Below, one piece after another: positions 17,051-24,196 of a stretch of DNA of 64,000 nucleotides. Position numbers and translations under genes: made by a program. The stretch comes from CAVSVP01 sp963731125 (GTDB lineage: Bacteria; Pseudomonadota; Gammaproteobacteria; Competibacterales; Competibacteraceae). Numbering within the stretch: the stretch's first letter is position 1; each line of letters opens with the position of its first letter. The DNA lies in the NCBI GenBank assembly GCA_963731125.1, contig CAVSVP010000007.1, forward strand, positions 124,001-188,000, in the 5' to 3' direction. Under the pieces are notes generated by a model that worked only from the letters and a program-made list of their open reading frames with translations, was not told the DNA's origin and did not search any database.

Positions 17051-17572
17051 ATGACAAACTTTCTCGGCGAATTCGAATGCAGGCTGGATACAAAGCTTAG
17101 ATTAGCATTGCCGTCTGCCTTAAAAAAACAACTTTCTCCGCAAACCAACGATCGTTTTGTAATTAATCGTGGTTTTGAGAAACATCTTGTTCTCTATCCG
17201 TATCACGAATGGGAAAAGGTCACGGCAGAATTCAATCGCCTCAACCTCTACATCAAAAAAAACCGGGAGTTTGTCCGCTACTTCCATCGGGGCGCCACCG
17301 AGCTTACGCTGGACGGCAGCGGGCGTCTGCTGTTGCCCAGGCGGTTGCTGGCCTACGCCGGCATTAAAGAAACGGTTGCGTTGCTGGCTTATGCCAACCG
17401 CATTGAATGCTGGGATACCGAGCTGTACGAAACACTATTGAACCATGAACCCGAAGACTTTGCACAGTTGGCCGAAGAGATCATGGGTGGCGGTCCGTCT
17501 TCTCAGGAACACGAAGACACTGCAACGAACCTACGGGATTTGCCTCCTTTCTTGCCGGGGCAACGACATTAA
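17051..17572 (+). CDS. mraZ: Orphan MraZ-like AbrB-fold protein
   Basis: The 173-residue protein has the two SpoVT-AbrB half-domains of MraZ: FLGEFECRLDTKLRLALPS at the N-terminus and ATELTLDGSGRLLLPRRLL in the middle, each with the DxxxRLxLP-type core. MraZ normally heads the division and cell-wall (dcw) cluster, with mraW next to it. Here it follows an acyl-CoA synthetase and converges on ilvA, so it is isolated. The wording FVINRGFEKHLVLYP, KKNREFVRYFHRGATEL and AYANRIECWD resembles Bacteroidetes-type MraZ more than the usual gammaproteobacterial form. A second, cluster-located mraZ elsewhere in the genome is likely. Confidence 0.88.
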   Translation: MTNFLGEFECRLDTKLRLALPSALKKQLSPQTNDRFVINRGFEKHLVLYPYHEWEKVTAEFNRLNLYIKKNREFVRYFHRGATELTLDGSGRLLLPRRLLAYAGIKETVALLAYANRIECWDTELYETLLNHEPEDFAQLAEEIMGGGPSSQEHEDTATNLRDLPPFLPGQRH

Positions 17573-17644
17573 CTATCCAATAAACACCCCACCAGAGTTA
17601 TACGTCCGTCAAAAGGCACCTTGATCGGCGGGGAACGGAGTACG

Positions 17645-19165
17645 TTACCCTCGTCCGTCTAAGAACAACTGGTAAGCCGGATTTGGCGTTTCTTCTTGAT
17701 AGTCATACCCCAGTTCATCCAGATAACTCGTAAACCGGAAGCGCTCCGCCACCGGTACCTGGATACCCGCGAGTACCCGGCCATAGTCAGCACCATGATT
17801 GCGATAATGAAACAAACTGATATTCCAGCCCTGCGCCATGCCGTTAAGGAATTTCAGCAAGGCGCCGGGGCGCTCGGGGAATTGAAAGCGGTACAATATC
17901 TCGTCTTTAATGCTCGGCGCATGGCCGCCCACCATATAGCGGATATGAAGCTTGGCCATCTCATTATCGGTCATGTCCAATATTTCATATTGGCAGGCGC
18001 GCAGATGAGAAATCAGGCAGTCTTTTTCCCCATACCCCCCAGTCAATTCAACCCCCGCGAATACCCAAGCCTTATCGGGATCGGCGTAACGATAATTGAA
18101 TTCGGTAATATTGCGCTTGCCAATGGTTTCGCAGAAGCGGCGAAAACTGCCCGGTCGCTCCGGAATGGCCACCGCCAGCAGTGCCTCCCGATGTTCGCCC
18201 AGCTCGGCCCGTTCGGCCACGTGGCGTAACCGGTCAAAGTTAATATTGGCGCCGCAATTGATCGCAACGAGATTAGCCTCGCTAAGGCCGCTGCGTTCCA
18301 CATATTTTTTCAAGCCCGCCGTGCCCAGGGCGCCGGCCGGTTCGGCAATGGCGCGCGTATCATCGAAAATATCCTTGATGGCGGCGCAGATTTCGTCGGT
18401 GGATACCAGAATAACCTCATCCACCAGTTCCCGAGCCAGGCGGAAGGTTTCTTCACCCACCTGGCGAACCGCTACGCCATCGGCAAAAATACCCACATGG
18501 TCTAGTTTCACCCGGCGATCCTGTTGCAAGGCATCGTGCAGGGAAGCGGCATCGTCCGGTTCTACACCGATAATTTTAATGTCGGGGCGGAGAAACTTCA
18601 CATAAGCGGCGACACCGCCGATGAGCCCGCCGCCGCCGACGGCGATAAATATCGCCTCAATAGGATCCGGATGCTGATGCAAGATCTCCATGCCCACCGT
18701 GCCCTGACCGGCAATGACGTCGGGATCATCATAAGGATGAATAAAGGTCAGCCCCTGCTCCGCTTCCAGCTGCCTTGCGTATTGATAGGCTTCATCAAAG
18801 GTATCGCCACACAAGACCGTCTTGCCGCCGAGGTCTTTTACAGCCTGCACCTTAATGGGAGGAGTGGTGCAGGGCATTACGATAACGGCATGTACCCCCA
18901 ACCGCCGGGCGGCCAGGGCGACACCCTGAGCGTGGTTACCCGCCGAGGCGCAGATAATGCCGCGTGCCAGGACCTCTTGGGAAAGGCCCACGATTTTGTT
19001 ATAGGCGCCGCGCAACTTAAAGGAGAATACCGGCTGCAGATCCTCACGCTTGAGCAACACCCGATTGTTCAGGCGCCTTGACAGACGGGGTAAATGATCC
19101 AGGGGACTTGCAATGGCCACGTCATAGACGCGCGCCGTAAGGATTTTTTTGATGTATCTGTGCAT
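17645..19165 (-). CDS. ilvA: Biosynthetic threonine deaminase IlvA
   Basis: The 506-residue PLP enzyme converts threonine to 2-oxobutyrate, the first step of isoleucine synthesis. The PLP Lys is in QPVFSFKLRGAYNK (residue 50), the glycine-rich phosphate loop is GGGGLIGG, and SAGNHAQGVA is conserved. The C-terminal 180 residues hold two ACT-like regulatory modules (RPGSFRRFCETIG and RPGALLKFLNGMA), as in the long, isoleucine-inhibited form. I chose the ATG at 19165, preceded by AAAGG at a proper distance; an upstream in-frame start at 19198 would add 11 residues not typical of the family. It is divergent from rpiA. Confidence 0.96.
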   Translation of the reverse strand: MHRYIKKILTARVYDVAIASPLDHLPRLSRRLNNRVLLKREDLQPVFSFKLRGAYNKIVGLSQEVLARGIICASAGNHAQGVALAARRLGVHAVIVMPCTTPPIKVQAVKDLGGKTVLCGDTFDEAYQYARQLEAEQGLTFIHPYDDPDVIAGQGTVGMEILHQHPDPIEAIFIAVGGGGLIGGVAAYVKFLRPDIKIIGVEPDDAASLHDALQQDRRVKLDHVGIFADGVAVRQVGEETFRLARELVDEVILVSTDEICAAIKDIFDDTRAIAEPAGALGTAGLKKYVERSGLSEANLVAINCGANINFDRLRHVAERAELGEHREALLAVAIPERPGSFRRFCETIGKRNITEFNYRYADPDKAWVFAGVELTGGYGEKDCLISHLRACQYEILDMTDNEMAKLHIRYMVGGHAPSIKDEILYRFQFPERPGALLKFLNGMAQGWNISLFHYRNHGADYGRVLAGIQVPVAERFRFTSYLDELGYDYQEETPNPAYQLFLDGRG

Positions 19166-19256
19166 CGTAGTAACCTTTAACCAGCAGAGTAACGGCATCC
19201 GACTGCCGTCGTCCTTGCCGTTTCTTCATTCTAAACTACCAGAGGAGTAGCATGCC

Positions 19257-19916
19257 ATGTCCAAAGACGATATGAAACGCCGGGCCGCCGAGGCGGTGTT
19301 GGATTTTATCGAAGATGATACGGTGGTGGGTATCGGCACCGGCTCTACCGTGAACTATTTCATCGAGGCACTGGCCCGGATCAAGGGCAGGCTCGAAGGG
19401 GTAGTGTCCAGCTCCGAGGTTACCACGCAGCGCCTTAAGGCACTGGGTTTTCCCGTATTGGACCTAAATACAGCCGGACCTTTACCGCTTTACGTGGACG
19501 GCGCCGACGAAGTCAATCACCAGTTAGAGCTGATTAAGGGCGGCGGCGGCGCCTTGACCCGAGAGAAGATTATCGCGGCGGCCAGCGAGCGGTTCGTCTG
19601 TATTGCCGATCAGACCAAGCTGGTGGATGTGCTGGGCGCGTTTCCCCTGCCCATTGAGGTTCTTCCCATGGCCCGCAGCCATGTGGGAAGGGAGCTGCTG
19701 CGCCGCGGTGGCCAGCCGGTACTACGGGAACAGTTTACCACTGACAACGGCAACTTGATATTGGATGTCCATAATCTAAGCATTCAAGAGCCGAAAAAAC
19801 TGGAATCGGAGCTCAACAATATCGCCGGTGTTGTCACCGTGGGCTTATTCGCTCTGCGCCCGGCGGACGTGCTGTTGCTGGGCAAGTACGACGGCGTGCG
19901 GAAACTTTCGATTTAA
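19257..19916 (+). CDS. rpiA: Ribose-5-phosphate isomerase A
   Basis: The 219-residue enzyme interconverts ribose 5-phosphate and ribulose 5-phosphate in the pentose phosphate pathway. Conserved blocks are VVGIGTGSTVNYFIEAL (phosphate-binding loop), YVDGADEVN (catalytic Asp region), LIKGGGGALTREKI (with the catalytic Lys/Glu) and SHVGRELLRRGG. Its length is typical. A good AGAGGAG ribosome-binding site precedes the ATG. It is divergent from ilvA, as in many gammaproteobacteria, and convergent with the porin gene. Confidence 0.97.
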   Translation: MSKDDMKRRAAEAVLDFIEDDTVVGIGTGSTVNYFIEALARIKGRLEGVVSSSEVTTQRLKALGFPVLDLNTAGPLPLYVDGADEVNHQLELIKGGGGALTREKIIAAASERFVCIADQTKLVDVLGAFPLPIEVLPMARSHVGRELLRRGGQPVLREQFTTDNGNLILDVHNLSIQEPKKLESELNNIAGVVTVGLFALRPADVLLLGKYDGVRKLSI

Positions 19917-19934
19917 CTGCTGGAGCAAAAAAGC

Positions 19935-19952
19935 GGGCGCCCGGAGGCGCCC
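19935..19952 (-). terminator. Intrinsic terminator for the porin transcript
   Basis: GGGCGCC-CGGA-GGCGCCC forms a perfect 7-bp stem with a 4-base loop. On the minus strand the stem is followed by GC and a run of six T, so it terminates leftward transcription from the porin gene. It lies 41 bases beyond the porin stop and 18 bases after the rpiA stop, and may partly serve both directions. Confidence 0.85.
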
Positions 19953-19993
19953 AATGGAGACGGCTTGCTATGATAACCGTGATTTAAGCCGGC

Positions 19994-21124
19994 TTAGAAG
20001 TCGTGGCGGATACCCACGGAAACGGCCCATTTCTTGGAATCGTCAATACTGATACCCGGAATATCTTCTAGTTCATCGACTTGGTCCAATTCCTGCATAA
20101 AGTAATAGCCTTCCGTCCAGAGCCGGGTGCGCTTGCTGAAGAAGTGCTCTAGACCCAGTTCAGCATAGTTAGCGTCGCCATCGAAATTGTCGACTTTCTG
20201 AAAACTATAGGTAGCGTGCAGCACATTGTTCCCGAACGTATAGTTACCCTGAACGGTATAGTCATTGACCTTGGCCTGGCCGGAGCAAAAGTCATCACCC
20301 GTGTTGTTGGTATGGCATTACCGCTTACGCAGGATTCGGTTTCCAGTTACAAGGAAGGGGTCGAATTCATCGTCGGGTTTGTATTGCTGCCAGGATGCCG
20401 CAATGCCCCACACTTCGCCCAGCCAGCCTATAGCAGCCGCATACTGCTGGTCATCCGTTTCCTCCTGCTGGAAATAGGTGGCGCCGACGAAGAGCGGGCC
20501 GTTTTCGTATTTAAGATTTAAGTCCCAGCGATCTATACTGTTGGGGCCGTTTAAGCCATCCATCTGCAGCAAGACCTCGCTGCTGAAGCCGGCAAAATTC
20601 GGCGAGGCATAGACAATCGAACTCCCATCGCGGAACTCGGCGCGCCCCTTACGGAAGAGGACCGGTATCCCTTCGGCGGAGGTGTCGCCCCTCAGGTAGT
20701 AGTTAAAGCTTTGACCGCTTTGGAAGGTATCGGTAATACCGACGACGTTATAGTAAGGGGTCCACTGGGTACCCAAGGTTACGGCGCCCCAGCCGCCCTT
20801 TAAGCCCACCCAGCGGGGACGGTTGGAGTTAAAGTAGTTGGTGTCGCCGGTGACATCGACGCCGAACTCGTACTGGTAGATGGCGCTCAAACCATTGCCC
20901 AGGTCCTCGAAACCCCTTACACCCAGACGGGACGAGTTATTCGCGACTTGCCAGTATTGAGCGCCGCTGTCTATGCCAAAGAAATTGGCATAGCGGCTGT
21001 CGACGTCCGGCTTTACCCAGTCAACGGATACGCGGGCGGAGCCATAGAGAGTGGTTTCAGCCTGGGAGACGCCGGCCACGCCTAGGGTGGCGGCTACTGC
21101 CAGCGCAAGCGCAGATTTCTTCAT
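19994..21124 (-). pseudogene. General porin (Gram-negative) with internal ochre stop
   Basis: The frame from 21124 starts with a signal peptide (MKKSALALAVAATLGVAG...SQA) and continues as a 16-strand-type porin: TTLYGSARVSVDW, SSRLGVRGFEDLGNGLSAIYQ, WVGLKGGWGAVTLGTQWTPY. It is broken by a TAA (20318-20320 on the plus strand as TTA). The same frame then continues without further stops to a normal C-terminal strand ending VSVGIRHDF, with terminal Phe as required by the Bam complex. A full product would be about 376 residues. A single stop with an otherwise intact gene indicates recent inactivation or a sequencing error. I set the start at 21124, after AGGAG; the frame opens further upstream at 21190. 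Confidence 0.88.
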
Positions 21125-21190
21125 GGTGTAACTCCTAAGTTGAGTTGCTAAGAAGCAACAAAATGAGTTATAAACCTTATCAAAGTCCAT

Positions 21191-21734
21191 CTTCGACTTC
21201 GTTGTGCTATTTTATACACATCTTGAAGCAGAAATGCAACTCTCTTTTTCAAAAAAAATACAAATTAGGTTATTTTGTTCTAAAAAAACAACAGCGCTGG
21301 ACCTCTTCATGATCGGTGTAATCATTTTAATAAAGTGATCAATAGACATTATCGGGAATAAGCTATCGACTGGCTTAACTGCTTGTATATCAAGGGCAAT
21401 AACTCGCCGAAACCTTAAAACCGATAAAGTCTAATAAGTAAACCGCTATCGCGGCTTTTTTGCAACCTGGATTTTACGTCGACAACACAGGATAGGAGCT
21501 AAACTGGCGGGGTATGGCGGGGTATAAAGAGGAAACTTCGCTAGAAAGGCTGGTAAAATGGGAACCGATGTAAATTCGTTGTAGCAATTTTACGACACAT
21601 CAATTTACCACACAGGTATTTCCGATAAATTGACCGTGTTCGTATCAACAGCTAAATAGACCGACTCACACCGGTTCTCAAAAATGAGGTTGGGGATAAG
21701 ACATAAAATAAAGGACCTGCTTGAGGCTCTTGAT
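21191..21734. other. Gene-free AT-rich region upstream of the porin
   Basis: No coding frame is convincing here. The part next to the porin (21191-21300) is AT-rich and likely holds its promoter. Near 21450-21466 the plus strand has CCGC-TATC-GCGG followed by CTTTTTT, a small terminator-like hairpin with no annotated plus-strand gene upstream, so a short RNA ending here is possible. The 21480-21660 part shows nothing I recognise. Confidence 0.4.
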
Positions 21735-21808
21735 TGGCTGGGGGAGGTGGATTCGAACCACCGTTGACGGAGTCAGAGTCCGTAGTCCTGCCGCTAGACG
21801 ATCCCCCA
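21735..21808 (-). tRNA. tRNA-Gln (CUG)
   Basis: The minus strand folds as a full cloverleaf. The acceptor stem TGGGGGA pairs with TCCCCCA, the anticodon stem ACGGA/TCCGT encloses the loop CTCTGAC with anticodon CTG, and the T arm has GTTCGAATC. Discriminator G and CCA are encoded. It is 12 bases from the end of rpsI on the same strand. Confidence 0.95.
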
Positions 21809-21820
21809 AAGCAAATAGCT

Positions 21821-22222
21821 TTAACGCTTCGAGTATTGTGTCGCGCGCCGGGCTTTACGAAGTCCGACCTTCTTGCGTTCCACTTCACGGGCGTCCCGCG
21901 TAACAAATCCCGCCTTGCGCAGAGGATTCCGGAGACTCTCGTCGTACTGCATCAGCGCCCTGGTGATGCCGTGGCGGATAGCGCCCGCCTGGCCACTCAT
22001 CCCGCCTCCGCTGACGGTAATATAAAGATCGAACTTGTCAGGCATACCGACCGCTTCCAGTGCCTGCCGAACTACCATACGAGCCGTTTCACGCCCGAAA
22101 TAGGCATCCAACGTACGGTGGTTAACGGTGATGTTACCGATACCGGTACGCAGAAACACGCGTGCCGTTGAAGTCTTACGCCGGCCTGTACCGTAATATT
22201 GATTCTCTGTCATCGTCGTCAA
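21821..22222 (-). CDS. rpsI: Ribosomal protein S9
   Basis: The 133-residue protein is S9 of the small ribosomal subunit. YYGTGRRKTSTARVFLRTG at the N-terminus, LYITVSGGGMSGQAGAIRHG in the middle and the basic C-terminus KKVGLRKARRATQYSKR (the tail reaching the P-site tRNA) are all present. It lies 18 bases after rplM in the usual rplM-rpsI operon. Confidence 0.98.
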   Translation of the reverse strand: MTTMTENQYYGTGRRKTSTARVFLRTGIGNITVNHRTLDAYFGRETARMVVRQALEAVGMPDKFDLYITVSGGGMSGQAGAIRHGITRALMQYDESLRNPLRKAGFVTRDAREVERKKVGLRKARRATQYSKR

Positions 22223-22240
22223 AATTTTTTGGAGAGCAAT

Positions 22241-22675
22241 TTAAGATAAAAACTCCAGGGGCTGGGGCTGTTGGGCCGCATGCTTATGTTCAGGACCCGC
22301 GAAAACCTTAAGCTTACGGTACATGGCGCGCCCCAATGGATTCTTAGGCAGCATCCCTTTAACAGCGGTTTCCAGTACTCGCTCTGGCGCCTTTTGCAAC
22401 AGCTTTTCCAGGTTGGTGGATTTCATATTCCCTATATAACCAGTGTGCCAATAGTACGCTTTTTCCGTCCTCTTATTGCCGGTGACCCGGATCTTTTCGG
22501 CGTTGATCACGACGATATAGTCACCCGTATCAACGTGGGGCGTGTATTCGGGTTTATGCTTGCCCCGCAAACGGCGCGCAATTTCGCTCGCCAACCGGCC
22601 AAGGGTCTTACCGGTAGCATCGACGATAAACCAATCATGCTTTACGTCAGCTGGTCTGGCACTAAATGTCTTCAT
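22241..22675 (-). CDS. rplM: Ribosomal protein L13
   Basis: The 144-residue protein is L13 of the large ribosomal subunit: DWFIVDATGKTLGRLASEIA, YTPHVDTGDYIVVINAEKI and GMLPKNPLGRAMYRKLKVF are all conserved. The start MKTFSARP at 22675 is the family start; an open frame extends 66 bases further upstream without homology. It is the first gene of the rplM-rpsI operon, and the tRNA-Gln follows on the same strand. It is divergent from coq7. Confidence 0.98.
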   Translation of the reverse strand: MKTFSARPADVKHDWFIVDATGKTLGRLASEIARRLRGKHKPEYTPHVDTGDYIVVINAEKIRVTGNKRTEKAYYWHTGYIGNMKSTNLEKLLQKAPERVLETAVKGMLPKNPLGRAMYRKLKVFAGPEHKHAAQQPQPLEFLS

Positions 22676-22840
22676 GAAGTTCTGCTCTGCAGGAATCTTG
22701 GCCTTTACAAAAGAGCGGTATATTACAGGACAGGTTCCCATTTTACAAGTCCCAGGACAGATGAGAGAATTACAGAAAATTTTTGATCTTTCGCCACTGT
22801 CTGTTATGAAACAACCTCTCTCATGCTTTGAGTGTCACTG

Positions 22841-23485
22841 ATGCCAAACCGCCACTATAGCCCGCTTGACCATCTGCTCATTAACCTCGACCAGGCCGTG
22901 CGTACCGTCTTTGGCCGTCCGCCAACCACCGGTCGTCCCAGCCCGGCCTCAGAGGCTCCGGAAACCGCTCTGACATCCGATGAACAGCGGTGTTCGGCAC
23001 GGTTGATGCGTATTAACCACACTGGTGAAATATGCGCGCAGGCGCTTTACCAAGGACAGGCGTTAACGGCCCGCGATGTGATGGTGCGCAAACAACTAAA
23101 GCAATCCGCTATGGAGGAAAACGACCATCTGGATTGGTGCGAGGCGCGGCTACAGGAATTGAACGGCCGTCCCAGTGCGTTTAATCCTTTATTTTATGCC
23201 GGATCCTTTCTCATTGGGGCCCTCAACGGACAGGTGGGAGACCGCTGGAATTTAGGTTTCTTGGCAGAGACCGAGCACCAAGTGGTAATCCATCTGGAGA
23301 AGCACCTAACAAGGTTACCTGCCCAGGACCGCAAGAGCCGAGCCATTCTGGAAAAAATGAGGGAGGACGAAAGCCAGCATGCCACTCAGGCCTTGGCGGG
23401 AGGTGGTGTTAGGTTACCCTTGCCGGTTCGCTCTCTAATGCAGACTGCTTCCAAGATAATGACGAAAACAACTTACTGGCTTTGA
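22841..23485 (+). CDS. coq7: Demethoxyubiquinone hydroxylase Coq7
   Basis: The 214-residue diiron monooxygenase performs the last hydroxylation in ubiquinone synthesis, acting on 2-octaprenyl-3-methyl-6-methoxy-benzoquinol at the inner membrane. The carboxylate and His ligands are visible in RINHTGEICAQALY, MEENDHLDWCE, ETEHQVVIHLEKH and MREDESQHAT. The start may be ATG 22841 or GTG 22832; neither has a strong ribosome-binding site. In pseudomonads coq7 lies near speD and trpC, as it broadly does here with hpnN and a PagL-like gene between. Confidence 0.95.
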   Translation: MPNRHYSPLDHLLINLDQAVRTVFGRPPTTGRPSPASEAPETALTSDEQRCSARLMRINHTGEICAQALYQGQALTARDVMVRKQLKQSAMEENDHLDWCEARLQELNGRPSAFNPLFYAGSFLIGALNGQVGDRWNLGFLAETEHQVVIHLEKHLTRLPAQDRKSRAILEKMREDESQHATQALAGGGVRLPLPVRSLMQTASKIMTKTTYWL

Positions 23486-23548
23486 CGCAAAGCGCCTTGT
23501 CATTATGATAAAAATAACGATAAATCCGTAAAAAAGGAAAAACATTTC

Positions 23549-24085
23549 ATGCGAAACAAAGCAAGGTATTTGCTGATAACGCTGTTACTGGGGCCTATGT
23601 TATGCGGGACAAGCAGTGCCGATGACAATCGTATAATAGGGTTACGCGGAGGCGTATCTGAAAAGGATGTCGATGATGAAGACTTTCAGCAGTATGAAAT
23701 ATATATTAATTATGCACTTCCCTGGCGTTGGCAGTCAGCCGCCGGCTGGTTCCTCAGCACTTATCTTAATGGCACCGCCGGAGCCCTCAGAGGGGCGGGA
23801 GAAACGGGTTTTATCGGTTCTCTCGGTCCGAGTGTCGCCGTAGGCAAAGCAGGCATACCAGTGGTTTTAGCGATAGGCGTGAGCCCTACTGTGCTGAGTA
23901 AAAGCGAGTTTGATGATGCGGAATTGGGAGGCAAGTTTCATTTTACCAGCCATCTAGGCGTTTTTTTTCAACTTGGTCAGCGTTGGGATCTGGGTTATCG
24001 GTTTCAACATATGTCCAACGCCAGTATCAAAAGCACCAATCCAGGCCTGAATATGCACATGTTTCAGCTTGGCTACCGCTTTTAA
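23549..24085 (+). CDS. PagL-like lipid A 3-O-deacylase
   Basis: The 178-residue protein has a signal peptide (LLITLLLGPMLCGTSSA) and a small beta-barrel pattern ending in FQLGYRF with terminal Phe, as for an outer-membrane protein. The catalytic His and Ser of PagL are visible in YRFQHMSNASI (HxSN). PagL removes the 3-linked acyl chain of lipid A. The Glu normally found about 12 residues downstream is not obvious here (NPGLNMHMF), so the triad may use another residue. It stands alone between coq7 and hpnN. Confidence 0.85.
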   Translation: MRNKARYLLITLLLGPMLCGTSSADDNRIIGLRGGVSEKDVDDEDFQQYEIYINYALPWRWQSAAGWFLSTYLNGTAGALRGAGETGFIGSLGPSVAVGKAGIPVVLAIGVSPTVLSKSEFDDAELGGKFHFTSHLGVFFQLGQRWDLGYRFQHMSNASIKSTNPGLNMHMFQLGYRF

Positions 24086-24112
24086 AAACAACTCTTTTAG
24101 CGTTAACCGCCT

Positions 24113-24155
24113 AACTCCTTCTCCTCTGGTGGAAGAGGGTTGAGGTGAGGGGGAA
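24113..24155. repeat. Short palindromic intergenic repeat
   Basis: CTCCTTCTCCTCT ... AGAGGGTTGAGGTGAGG is an imperfect inverted repeat of the CTCCCTCTCC/GGAGAGGGTTGGGGTGAGGG type that is common between genes in many proteobacteria. It lies between the PagL-like gene and hpnN and could act as a weak hairpin. Only this copy was noticed. Confidence 0.5.
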
Positions 24156-24196
24156 ATGGCCAAATTCGAGAGGCAGCTAAGGCGCAAATTCTCAGC

